Shown here: piece by piece, positions 12,491 through 23,773 of the stretch
Position numbering within the stretch: position 1 is the stretch's first letter
Layout of the letters: every line of letters starts with the position of its first letter
Assembly: GCA_011799875.1 (NCBI GenBank)
Contig: CM022297.1
Span: 443,287,292 to 443,351,291, forward strand
Origin: Thinopyrum elongatum
Taxonomy: Eukaryota > Streptophyta > Magnoliopsida > Poales > Poaceae
Direction: 5' to 3'
Length of the DNA: 64,000 bases
The notes under the pieces: model-generated
Databases searched by the model: none
Told to the model about the DNA's origin: nothing
Seen by the model: only the letters and a program-made list of their open reading frames with translations
Program-made: the position numbers and the translations under genes

Positions 12491-13081
12491 TAGGAATCCC
12501 CCTTTCCAACTCCTTGGCCGAAGTTGAGTCTAGTAACCGAAAACTGTTTTACTAAGTTGGCTGTGTGGCTTACGGGCCCACGTCGCCAAATGGGTGGTAT
12601 TAGGATCTTTTACTCCTCGACCTTTACTCTGGGACTCTGATCTCTCTTCTACTCGGGTTAAATTTTTACTAACTCCAACATTAGGTTCTCATGATCACAT
12701 CCACCCGGTGTTCTGAAAATATCCCCCCTTGCTTCGAGATTATGGGACAGGTTCTGCTTACAGGATCCTCTTATCGAGGGCACCCTGTGTTGTCACTTGC
12801 AGATTCCTCGCTCCAATAGTTTTCTCCGGCGTTGATGTAGCCTTTGCTATGTCTCGTTGTGTACTTCCCTACCGCGTGCCTGCGCGCCGCCTAGATGTCT
12901 AGCCTTCCCCTTTCAGCTGTCGTATTGCCGGATTGTAATCGAGGCTATGTGCGGATTTGAATGTCTGGTGCGAATATGCTGAATTATCTATTGCACTTCC
13001 TTCTGTTGTGCTTGATACTTCATGAATCATTCCATACACATGCAGTTTTTCTTGCAAAACTGCCCCTGTTGATTTGGCAGG

Positions 13082-14716
13082 ATGGCTGACGATCCTCCAC
13101 CTCCACCCTATATTGCTGCCATGATGCAGCAGTTTGAACTCAACCGTCAGCAGTTTGAGCTCAACCGTCAGTTTATGACCGGAGTATTGGCTCAATTCCC
13201 AACTCAGAATGCTCAGCAACAGAATGCTCCAATAACTCTGCCAGAATTTGTGCGCCTCAGTCCATCCGTTTTCCGCAACTCCACCAATCCTATGGATGCT
13301 GATGATTGGCTTCGTGACATCCTGTTTGAGATGGAATCAGCTAATGTCGCTCCTGACAGTTACGTCACCTTTGCGACATTCCACCTGAAGGACCCAGCTG
13401 CCCAATGGTGGGAAAGCCACAAGGCTATGTTGCCTGCAGAGACTGTAACCACTTGGTAGGAATTTCAGTCAGCTTTTCATGCACGTTACATTCCTCAAGG
13501 TCTGATGGACCAGAAGAAGCAGGAGTTCCGTAAACTCTCTCAGGGTAAAATGACTGTGGATGAATATCAAAGGAAATTCCTTGAATTATCCCGCTATGCT
13601 GCGGATGACGTCGACACTGACACTCGCAAGCAGGAGAAATTCCGTGAAGGACTGCGTACAGATATAAAACTTGCACTTGCTGTCCATGATTGCACAGAAT
13701 TCGCAACGCTTGTCAGCAAATCTTTCCAAGTTGAAACAGCTCTGACTGAGTACCAGGAGTCACTCAAGCGCACTCATGAAGCTGGCTCATCCTCGGGTCA
13801 GCCTGTTCAGAAGCGTCGAGTGTGGATCCCTCACAATGTTCATCACCGACCTGCTCCAACACCAAGACCGTCTTATGTTGCACCTCGTCTGCCTTCACCG
13901 CCGAGATAGCTTATGGTTCATGATGGACCGCCTAATGCTATGGATTCTCATCAAGTTGCGCCACGTCCTCCTAATGGTTGTAAGAAGGGTTGTCGAAACC
14001 GCCGATTCAGAAACCGTAATACCATACCGTCTGCTGTTGTGCTTGGCTATGCCAATCACGTCAATGCTGAAAAGGCTCAGAAGGAACCGACTATCGTGCT
14101 GGGAACACTCTCTGTGAATTCAGTACCGGCCTCTGTTCTCTTCGATTCAGGAGCATCGCATGCTTTTGTGTCCCAACAATTTGCTCAGGCACATGAGTTA
14201 TACTTGGAAGAATTACCCACTCCTCTAATGGTTCAGTCCGCGAGATCCAAGTGGCAAACCACAATGCTAAGCCCTCACAACCACATCGAGATTGGAGGTC
14301 TACTTTTTCCGGTTTCTCTCATTGTACTTGGACCTTCCGACATAGACATTATTCTTGGTATGGACTGGTTGACAGCCCATAATGCTTTGATTGACTGTGC
14401 TACTAAGACAGTCCAGCTCACACACCCTTCTGGTTAGGTGATCAATTACTCAGCCCGAATAGCTCAGGATGCTGAAAGCCAGATATATGTTCTAAATGCA
14501 TTGAATGCTTCACCTCTTGAAGGCATCGAGAACGTTCCAGTTGTTTGTGATTTTCAAGATGTATTTCCAGAAGAACTTCCAGGAATACCCCCTGCTAGAA
14601 CTGTCGAGTTTGTCATCGACTTGAAGCCTGGCACTACCCCTATTGCGAAGCGCCCTTATAAGATGCCTCCGCACCACCTTCTTGAACTTAAGGAAGAAAT
14701 TGACACGTCACTTAAG
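13082..14716 (+). pseudogene. Gypsy gag-protease-RT fragment, with stop codons and truncated
   Basis: One frame runs the whole length, interrupted by TAG at 13457, 13907 and 14435. Residues from MADDPPPP through ITLPEFVRLSPSVF, PMDADDWLRDI, FHLKDPAAQWWE and MTVDEYQRKFLELSRYA are a typical retrotransposon gag domain. The zinc knuckle region near 13960 is damaged, leaving only Cys remnants. The retropepsin follows, with the active-site motif LFDSGASHAFVS at about 14140 and IILGMDWL at about 14350. The start of reverse transcriptase follows (VCDFQDVFPEELPGIPPAR, then KRPYKMPP). At 14715 the frame runs directly into LTR sequence, so the RT catalytic region, RNase H, integrase and any chromodomain are deleted. 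Confidence 0.9.
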
Positions 14717-15683
14717 GGCTGCGGTGTGTCATTTGACCGAGGCCGGGCATGACCCAGGAAAGTGTGTCCGGCCGGAGTTAATCGAGCGTGTTGGGTAAGT
14801 TGGTGCACCCCTGCAGGGAAGAAAACTTCTATCGATAGCCGGTCCTACGGTAAAGGACACTCGGAGTTGTATCCCGATCGATACAGCTAGAACATGAGAT
14901 GAGACCTGGATATAAGACTCTGGGATTGCTTCTCACAGGGAGTCGAGAAGGGATCTCCGGACGAGGTTGATGATTGTATGGCTCTGGGATTGCTTTCTCG
15001 CAGGGAGTCGAGAAAGGATCTCTGGGTGAGGATGAGACTTAATGATACTGCTACTTTATATTGATCTGTTCTGCTCTCTTCTATTGCTGCAAGACCGATG
15101 AAGATGCTAGTCTTCGATAGGACTAGGCCTTCTCTCTATTCTGGCATTTCTGCAGCCCAGTCCACATATACAGCCTCCCTTTGAAAATGTTGCACATGTA
15201 GTGTAGATCCTTGCTTGCTGAGTACTTCTGAGTACTCACGGTTGCTTTGTTTTCCTTTTCTCCCCATATCAGTTTGTCGCGACCAGAGGATGGAGCCCCC
15301 TGAGACAGATGCCCCGTCGATCGACTACTACTGCTACCCAGAGGATGGATACTACTACGAGTTGACTGACGACTAGGAGTAGGTTCGGAGGGTCCCAGGC
15401 AGGAGGCCTGCGCCTTTCGATCGTAGTGTTTTATTTTGCCCCGCCTTTCTAAAGGCCTTTTTGTTTCTGTTTCATATCTATACTCAGATATCTGATGCTT
15501 CCGCTGACGCTTGTTCGCAAGCTTATGTATTCGAGCCCTCGAGGCCCCTGGCTTGTAATATAAAGCTTGTATGACTTTATTTATGTTTTAGAGTTGTGTT
15601 GTGATATCTTCCCGTGAGTCCTTAGGCTTGATCGTGTGCATTTGCGTGTATGATTAGTGCACGATTGGGCCGGGGGCGTCACA
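14715..15683 (+). repeat. Truncated 3' LTR of the Tekay-like element
   Basis: This matches 11497-12475 with about 17 substitutions. The junction with RT sequence at 14715 has AGGGC in common with both parents, which suggests a microhomology-mediated deletion that removed most of pol and about 3 kb of the LTR. It ends GCGTCACA, followed by the TSD CTAAA. Confidence 0.88.
15290..15376 (+). other. Acidic 28-codon frame inside the 3' LTR of the Tekay-like element
   Basis: ATG to TAG, encoding MEPPETDAPSIDYYCYPEDG followed by YYYELTDD. The 5' LTR copy (about 12073-12160) keeps the same residues but has ACG instead of ATG and a stop just upstream. It lies about 310 bp before the LTR end. Whether it is translated is unknown. 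Confidence 0.3.
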
Positions 15684-16960
15684 CTAAAACCCTCGATGCT
15701 CATTATGTGAAAGATATTATGCACTACTTTAATAATCCTGAGAAAACCCCATTCAATTATATAATGGGAGACACGTTGGATCAACGTGAATACTTTAGGG
15801 ATTATCGCTTGACTCAAAAAGGGAAACTGTTATGGGATCAAATTCATATGTTGCATTGGTATGCTCGGGATCTATGCTTGAGATATGATTATACTTGTTG
15901 CTCTAGGATGAAGGCTCCACACCTTCCCTTTTCATGCAAAACGATAATGAAACCTTAGCTTCTTATGCTAATGGTATTTATGATTACTATGATGTGGAAC
16001 GAATAGAAGAATTCATTGCTTTTAAGGGTGCTTATGAAATTGAATCTTTGTTTGAAAAGCTTGAAGATTTTGATGATGCTGTTTACAAACCTGAAAATTA
16101 TGCTATACTTACATATTGCTATGAGAAATATGAATATAATGCCGATATTGATGCGTTTATTGAGAAAGTCTCCGCTGTCCAAGAGGAGACTAATATTTTG
16201 CAGGAACCTATGGAAGAAGAAATTGATACCACTGTGAGCTCATTAGATGAAAAAGATGACGAGAAGAGCGAAGACAAAAGGAGGAAGAGCGGATTAGCTA
16301 CCCGTGCCCACCTTCTAATGAGAGTAACTCTTCAACTCATACATTGTTTAATTTCACTTCGTGCTTACCGAAGGATGAATGCTATGATAATTGCTATGAT
16401 CCCTGGATTCGTTTGAAATATCCCTTTTTGATGAAATTGATGCTTGCTATGCTTGTGGCCATGATGCCAATATGAATGATGCTTATGGAGATGAACTTGC
16501 TATAGGTCCTTATGTTAAGAATGGAATTGTTGCTATTGCACCCACGCATGATAGTCCTATTATCTTTTTGAATTCTCCCAACTACACTATATCGGAGAAG
16601 TTTGCGCTTATTAAGGACTATATTGATGGGTTGCGTTCTACTATTGCACATGATGATTTTGATAAATATAATATGCATGTGCTTGCTGCTCCTACTTGCA
16701 ATTATTATGAGAGAGGAACTACATCTCCGCCTCTATGTTTCCAATACGATAAAATTGCAAGAATCTGTTTATACTTTGCATTGGCCTTTACTTGATGTGC
16801 ATGAATTGTTCTTTTATGACATGCTGATATATAGGAAGAGAGTTAGACTTCGTCGTTACTTGATATATGTTACTTTGTGCCCACTACTAAATCACAAATC
16901 ACTGTTAATTAAAATTGGCTTTGATATACCTTGGGATCCGGGTGGATCCATTACTTGAGC

Positions 16961-19900
16961 ACTATATGCCTAGCTTAATGACTTTAAAGAAAGCGCTGCC
17001 AGGGAGACAACCCGGAAGTTTTAGAGAGTAATTTTATTCTATTGTGTGCTTTTATATAGTTTAAAAACAAAAAAAATAAAGAGGGGAACCTAAAACTTTT
17101 TCAAAAAGAAAAGTGAAAGTGAGAGAGACGAGCATTGTTAAAGTGGGAGCATGCCTTGAACTTTGTTCATGCCCATGGAAACTTTGTGAATCTTAATTAC
17201 AGAAAATTTTCAACAAAAATAATTATCCCCTTGTATAAATCCATTGTATTATAAAAATAATGTGCCAAGATTTGCCTTTAGGATGATTAGATTGCTTGTT
17301 TGGTGTGTGCAGTGCAAAAACAGAAACTTTTTCCGTAGTGCGTGAATTTACATTTTTTACTGGAAATTGAAAAAATTCTGAAATTTTTAAAAAGTATTTT
17401 TATGAATTTTTTTTATTTTTTCCTATTTTTTAAGAATTTTTGGAGTTACAGAAGTATGATTAATATTCAGATTGTTACAGACTATTCTGTTTTAGACAGA
17501 TTCTGTTTTTGATGCATTGTTTGGCTAGTTTTGATGAAACTATCAATTTTACCGGTGGTATAAGCCATAGAGAAGTTATAATACAGTAGCTACAATGCAA
17601 AACTAAAATATGAATCGGTTTGCAACAGTACTTAAAGTGGTTATTTGTTTTATTATACTAACGGATCTCACGAGGGTTTTGTTAAGTTTTGTGTGATTGA
17701 AGTTTTCAAGTTTTGGGTGAGATCACGATGGATGAAGGAATAAGGAGTGGCAAGAGCCTAAGCTTGGGGATGCACGAGGCACCCCAAGGTAATATTCAAG
17801 GACTCCCAAGCAACTAAGCTTGGGGATGCCCCGGAAGGCATCCCCTCTTTCTTCTAACGATCATCGGTAATTTTACTTGGAGCTATATTTTTATTCGTCA
17901 CATGTTATGCGTAAATCTTTGAGCGTCGTGTGCTATTTATTTTTCTTTTAATAATGCACCATGCTGGTATGAGATAATCCTTGGTTGATTTATAGAATGC
18001 TCTTTGCGCTTCACTTATATCTTTTGAGTATGGCTTTATAGAAGGCTTCATGTGCTTCACTTATATCATTTGAAGTTTGGATTGCCTGTTTCCCTACACA
18101 TAGAAAACCACCATTTGTAGAATGCTCTTTTGCGTCACTTATATTTGTTAGAGCGTGGGCCTATATTTTGTAGAAAGAAGTGAACTCTCTTGCTTCACTT
18201 ATATCTATTTATAGAGTCATCAGGAATTGGTCATTCACATGGTTAGTCATAAAATCCTACATAAAACTTGTAGATCACTGAATATGATATGTTTGATTCC
18301 TTGCAATAGTTTTGTGATTTAAAGATGGTGATACTAGAGTCATGCTAGTGAGTAATTGTGGATTGGTAAGAATACTTGTGTTAAAGTTTGTGATTCCCGT
18401 AGCATGCACGTATGGTGAACCGTTATGTAACGAAGTTGGAGCATGAGGTATTTATTGATTGTCTTTCTTATGAGTGGCGGTCGGGGACGAGCGATGGTCT
18501 TTTCCTACCAATCTATCCCCCTAGGAGCATGCATATTAGTACTTTGTTTTGATGGTTAATAAACTTTTGCAATAAGTATATGAGTTCCTTATGACTAATG
18601 TTGAGTCCATGGATTATACGCACTCTCACCCTTCCATCATTGCTAGTCTCTTCGGTACCGTGCGTCGCCCTTTCTCACCTCGAGAGTCGGTGCAAACTTC
18701 GCCGGTGCATCCAAATCCCGTGATATGATACGCTCTGTCACACATAAGCCTCCTTATATCTTCCTCAAAACAGCCACCATACCTACCTATCATGGCATTT
18801 CCATAGTCATTCTGAGATATATTGCCATGCAACTTCCATCATCATCATATACATGATTTGAGCATTCATTGTCATATTGCTTTGCATGATCGTAAGATAG
18901 GTAGCATGATATTTTCATGGCTTGTCCGTTTTTTGATATATTTGCTATGCTAGATCATTGCACATCCTGGTACATTGCCAGAGGCATCCATATAGAGCCA
19001 TACTTTGTTCTAGATATCGAGTTGTAGGTAAATAAAAGTGTGATGATCATCATTATTAGAGCATTGTCCCAGTGAGGAAAGGATGATGGAGACTATGATT
19101 CCCCCACAAGTCGGGATGAGACTCCGGACGAAAAGGAAATAAAATAAAAAAAGAGGCAAAAAAAAGGGAGAGCAAAAAAAAGAGAGAAAAAGAGAGAAGG
19201 GGCAATGCTACTATCCTTTTACCACACTTGTGCTTCAGAGTAGCACCATGTTCTTCATATAGAGAGTCTCTTGAATTATCACTTTCATATACTAGTGGGA
19301 ATTTTCATTATAGAACTTGGCTTGTATATTCCGATGATGGGCTTCCTCAAATGCCCGAGGTCTTCATGAGCAAGCAAGTTGGATGCACACCCACTTAGTT
19401 TTCAGTTTGAGCTTTCATACACTTATAGCTCTAGTGCATCCATTGCATGGCAATCCCTACTCACTTGCATTGACATCAATTGATGGGCATCTCCATAGCC
19501 CGTTGATTAGCTGCGTTGATGTGAGACTTTCTCCTTTTTTTGTCTTCTCCACACAACCTCCACCATCATATTCTATTCCACCTATAGTGCTATATCCATG
19601 GCTCACGCTCATGTATTGCGTAAAAGTTGAAAGGGCTTGAGAACATTAAAAGTATGAAACAATTGCTTGGCTTGTCATCGGGGTTGTGCATGATGAAATA
19701 CTTTGTGTGACGAAGATGGAGCATAGCCAGACTATATGATTTTGTAGGGATATCTTTCTTTGGCCATGTTATTTTGAGAAGACATGATTGCTTTATTAGT
19801 ATGCTTGAAGTATTATTGTCTTTATGTCAAATGATAGACTATTGCTTTGAATCACTCGTGTCTTAATATTCATGCCATGATTAGATTATATGATCAAGAT

Positions 19901-19985
19901 TATGCTAGATAGCATTCCACATCAAAAATTATCTTTTTTATCATTTACCTACTCGAGGACGAGCAGGAATTAAGCTTGGGGATGC
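16961..19985 (+). other. Noncoding internal region of the outer element
   Basis: About 3 kb without a credible gene. Exact PPT 14-mer copies lie at 17760-17773 and 17816-17829. The phrase TTCACTTATATC recurs four times between 18000 and 18220 at irregular spacing. The PPT at 19972-19985 abuts the 3' LTR. It is collinear, in opposite orientation, with the noncoding half of the nested element (1947-4919). Confidence 0.7.
19972..19985 (+). other. Polypurine tract of the outer element
   Basis: AAGCTTGGGGATGC ends directly at the 3' LTR start (TGATACGTG at 19986). Confidence 0.75.
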
Positions 19986-21504
19986 TGATACGTGTCTGTC
20001 GTATCTATAATTTTTGATTGTTCCATGCCAATAATCTACAACTTTTACATACTTTTGGCAACTTTTTATACTATTTTCTTGGACTAACATATTGATCCAG
20101 TGCCCAGTGCCAGTTCCTGTTTGTTGCATGTTTTTTGTTTCGCAGAAAATCCATATCAAACGGAGTCCAAACGCGATAAAAATTTACGGAGATTTTTTTT
20201 GGAATATATGTGAATTTTAGGAATTGGAATCAACGCGAGACGATGCCCGAGGGGGCCACAAGGCAAGGGGGCGCGCCCTGGGCCCTTGTGGTCACCCTGT
20301 AAGGCGGTTGGTGCCCTTCTTTCGCCGCAAGAAAGATAATATCCGGATAAAAATCGTGTTAAAATTTCAGCCCAATCGAAGTTACGGATCTCCGGGAATT
20401 CAAAAAACGGTGAAAGGCCAAAATCGGGGAACGCAGAAACAGAAGAAAACAGAGAGAGAGAGATCCAATCTCGGAGGGGCTCCCGCCCCTCCGCCGCCAT
20501 GGAGGCCAAGGACCAGAGGGGAAACCCTCCTCCCATCTAGGGGGGAGGCCAAGGAAGAATAAGAAGGAGGGGGCTCTCTCCCCCTCTCTCCCGGTGGCAC
20601 CGGAACACCGCCGGGGCAATCATCGTGTGACGGCGATCTACTCCAACAACTCCGTCATCTTCACCAACACCTCCATCACCTTCCCTCATCTATATTCAAC
20701 GGTCCACTCTCCCGCAACCCGCTGTACCCTCTACTTGAACATGGTGCTTTATGCTTCATATTATTATCCAATGATGTGTTGCCATCCTATGATGTCTGAG
20801 TAGATTTTTGTTGTCCTATCGGTGATTGGTGAATTGCTATGATTGGTTTAATTTGCCTGTGGTTATGTTGCTGTCCTTTGGTGCCCAACATATGAGCGCA
20901 CGTATGGATCACACCATAGGGTTAGTTGTATGTTGATAGGACTATGTATTGGAGGGCAAGGGTGATAGCAGCTTCAGCCTAGCATAGAAATTGATGCATA
21001 CGGGATTGAAGGGGGACCAACATATCTTAATGTTATGGTTGGGTTTTACCTTAATGAACATTAGTAGTTGCAGATGCTTGCTAATTGTTCCAATCATAAG
21101 TGCATAGAATTCCAAGTAAGGGATGACATGCTAGCATAGGCCACTCCCACATAAAACTTGCTATCGGTCTAGTAACGTAGTCAATTGCTTAGGGACAATT
21201 CCGCAACTCCTACCACCACTTTTCCACACTCGTTAAACTAACGTAATTGTTTCTTTATATAAACAGCCCCTAGATTTTATTTACGTGCTCTTTATTATCT
21301 TGCAAACCTATCCTATCACACCTACAAAGTACTTCTAGTTTCATACTTGTTCTAGGTAAAGTGAACATTAAGCGTGCGTAGAGTTGTATCGGTGGTCAAT
21401 AGAACTTGAGGGAATATTTGTTCTACCTTTAGCTCCTCGTTGGGTTCGACACTCTTACTTATCGAGAAAGGCTACAATTGATCCCCTATACTTGTGGGTT
21501 ATCA
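19986..21504 (+). repeat. 3' LTR of the outer element (1519 bp)
   Basis: Starts TGATACGTG, ends GGGTTATCA, and is complete at both ends. It pairs with the interrupted 5' LTR. The following five bases, ATGAG, would be one copy of the target duplication; the other lies outside the window. Confidence 0.88.
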
Positions 21505-21683
21505 ATGAGCGTTAGCATCGACCAGCCATTCTCGAGGCGTCAGGGCCCTAAGGGCTAGGCTGAAGGGTTACCACTGACGAGCCTTAAATGGACCCGTCAG
21601 TGACGATGTGTTCATGCCACCTTATGGTGCCCAAAATGAATGGGTTGTCATCACCGAGTGGCCACTGAAACTTTCTGCCAGTG
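21505..21683 (-). mobile_element. Possible CACTA transposon end
   Basis: Read on the minus strand from 21683 the sequence starts CACTGGCAGAAAG. It then carries subterminal units of the type GTCACTGACGGG and CGTCAGTGG, as in grass CACTA elements. The outer LTR retrotransposon abuts it at 21505, so it would have inserted into this element. Only one end is visible and no transposase is seen. Confidence 0.35.
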
Positions 21684-22278
21684 TTGTTCATTCAAAAGGA
21701 CTCTTCGGTTTTTTCGGCAGTCAATGTTGTTGTGTACGCCGCTTGTTATAACCTGTGTCCACTGTCCTTCCCCATTCCAAACCCTCGCGTTGTGCTGCCA
21801 AGCCCCTCTTCATTTAGTTTTTACTGTCTTCGGCCGTGCTCTGCTGATGCACTCCCTCCCATCGGCCCCCTCTCTTAACCCTCCATCCCTCCCACCATTG
21901 ATCGATGGCGACGGTGCTCTCTTTGACACCCCCGCGACCACCCGGTGTGGCCGCACTGTCCCGACATGGTCGCTCCCATGCCATCTCGTGCGGTGCTCTC
22001 TTACTATGCGTCGTCTTGATGGCCGTGTGACACCACTCCCGTACGACCGTCTCTATTGCCATGTAGGACGACCTTTCATGTGATGCAGGTCTCGCGAGCT
22101 ATCGTGCGTGGTCGTAGACTCGTCGTCGTGTAGTGGTGTTGCTCTGCCCCGCAGTCGGGTCTCCCGCGCCTCCGTATGTGGTCATAGACCCAACATGTAC
22201 TGCCTTGTTTTTCGGTGGTGAGCTCCATTCCTTGTAATAGTGTTGAAATTTGAGTTAGCTATGCATGTTATGGATGAT
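21684..22278. other. Unassigned sequence
   Basis: About 600 bp with one 147-codon plus-strand frame (21640-22083) that has no recognisable motif and overlaps the CACTA-like end. I see no gene or named repeat here. Confidence 0.4.
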
Positions 22279-23773
22279 TGATAATCCCCAAGTGCATGGA
22301 GTATTGTAGCACATTCCAAAGTGGAGGTGGTAAGCATGGAGTTCGAACTCAATAATAGCTAAAGGTAGGATTCGTATTCTCTCAGATCCTATCCCCCACT
22401 AACAAAACTCTACATGCACCAACTGTTGCTTTGTCTAAACCTTCTAGTAAAAGGTAGTTTGCAAGCTTTTAGAGAAAGCGGGAAAGCGAGTGTGGAGCAG
22501 CGGTGGTAGGAATTGCAAAATTGTCTCTATGCAATTTTCTATGATACTAGATTGATAATCAAGCATTTTAGTTTTATATGTGAGAGAGGCCTATGCTAAC
22601 ATGCAACAAGAATCCATTGGAACATGTAGTTATGATTGGAACCCTAGCTAGCAAGCATCCGCAAATACTAAAGATTCATTAAGGTAAAACGCAACAACAG
22701 TGTTAAGCTCTATGGATCCTCTTTATTCCATATGCAACAATTCACAAACTCGAGATATGGTAATATCTGTCACTCTGGTCATCCATCCTAAGGAAATCAT
22801 CACATATTGTAAACCCTAAAGTGTGATCCGACATACTCATGCACTTATACATCGAGCACCAAAGGACAACAACGATATATAACATACAACTCAAATCAAT
22901 CATCATAGATCACCAAATCACCATAGGACAAAAATGCTCAGACATGATAGAGATGCAACAAATCATTGGATAAAAACTTATAGCATCAAACATCATGTTC
23001 AAGTAGGGGATTACAGAGACTTGTAGGAGAGTGGGCCACTGTATAGAGAAGGAGGAAGGTTATGGAGATGGTGATGAATGTGGTGGAGTCGACTGGGACG
23101 ATAGCGGTGATGATGGTTCCCTCGGCGGTACTCCGACGCCACCAAAAGAGAGGGGGAGAGAGCACCCCTCTTTCTTCTTCTTCCTTGCCTCCTAGGTGAG
23201 GAGAGGTTCCCCCCTCATTCATGGTGTTCTTGGCCCACAGAGGGCGAGAGCCCTCTCCGAGATTGGATCTCTCTATTTCCTAATGTTCTCTCTATGCTGA
23301 AATCTGGGTCGTTTCACCTCTTTATAGATATCCAATGATCCATAATTAGGAAAAATTTGAAACTTTAAGGGCGGTTCAGAAACTTCTGGATCTTTCTTGT
23401 GCCTAAGGAGGGCATCAACCTTCCCATGCAAGTCGAAATTTTAACGACACCGATTTTAAGCACTTTGAAAAATGTCATATTTGACACTCCCAAAATGCAT
23501 AAGTCTGGTGCTTGCAACTTTTCGGGTTGTCCCCCACTTGGTCATTTTTGATGTGCCAAGTCCACGAACATGCCAATACTCCTACAAGGACAAAAAAATA
23601 AAGGAAAAAAATAAAAACAAATAACAATTAAAAGTTGTAGAACAAACTTAGTAAAAACAGGTAAAGCTCGAAAACTATGCATTGTGGACATGAAAAGGTG
23701 CTAGATAGATATGATATGAGGGATTTTGGCACTAAGATATACTCTAAAAAGTGAGCATAAAATCCACTCATCA
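22279..23773 (-). repeat. Diverged solo LTR related to the outer element
   Basis: The reverse complement aligns along its length with the LTR at 19986-21504, including the block with ATGCTTGCTAATTG-like text and the CGGTGATGATGGTTCC/CCGGCGG region at about 23090-23130. It begins TGATAATCCCC and probably ends CACTCATCA at 23773. No partner LTR, PBS or internal region adjoins it. No clear 5-bp duplication is visible (ATGAT against CTATT), so the exact ends are uncertain. Confidence 0.6.

Larger units (their letters stand above)
8489..15683 (+). mobile_element. Tekay-like Gypsy LTR retrotransposon, internally deleted, nested in the outer element
   Basis: The element starts TGTAACACCCC and ends GGGCGTCACA, with a perfect 5-bp TSD CTAAA at 8484-8488 and 15684-15688. 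It contains a full 3987-bp 5' LTR, a tRNA-Met PBS, a broken gag plus protease plus the start of reverse transcriptase, and only the last 969 bp of the 3' LTR. Large LTRs, a Met PBS and protease upstream of RT fit the Del/Tekay chromovirus lineage. Lineage assignment is inference because integrase and chromodomain are deleted. The two LTR ends differ by about 17 of 970 bases, less than the outer LTR pair, as expected for a later insertion. Confidence 0.88.
8416..16960 (+). pseudogene. Retroelement protein of unknown function (outer element), split by insertion and frameshifted
   Basis: The frame opens with ATG at 8416, shifts in an A8 run near 8440, continues as LGVLATHGDGEPPK to 8488, and resumes after the 7.2-kb Tekay-like insertion at 15684 (TLDAHYVKDIMHYF..). 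Removing the insertion and one CTAAA copy restores the reading phase across the junction. Further frameshifts occur near 15930, 16400 and 16720. Visible stretches include DQREYFRDYRLTQKGKLLWD, an acidic Glu/Asp-rich middle part (15960-16280), and CNYYERGT near 16700 shared with the nested element's protein. It occupies the gag position after the PBS, but no zinc knuckle, protease or polymerase is visible. Function is unknown, and the gene is certainly dead here. Confidence 0.65.
1..21504 (+). mobile_element. Outer non-autonomous LTR retrotransposon (Sabrina/WHAM-like), left end outside window
   Basis: The sequence at 1-315 plus 7702-8291 matches 20585-21504 at roughly 97 percent by eye, which makes these the two LTRs. 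The 3' LTR starts TGATACGTG and ends GGGTTATCA (19986-21504). A tRNA-Asp-type PBS lies at 8303-8320 and a PPT directly precedes the 3' LTR. No gag, protease, reverse transcriptase or integrase is visible in the internal region, only one frameshifted protein of unknown function. Two later elements are nested inside, at 316-7701 and 8489-15683. The family name is from memory of Triticeae repeats and is tentative; the LTR structure is read directly. Confidence 0.85.

Noticed and set aside
13457..13459. The first gag stop as programmed readthrough
   Set aside because: Two further in-frame stops and a truncated pol make simple decay the better explanation.
18000..18230. CRISPR-like spaced repeats (TTCACTTATATC)
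   Set aside because: Irregular spacing, degenerate, in a eukaryotic retroelement; no CRISPR features.
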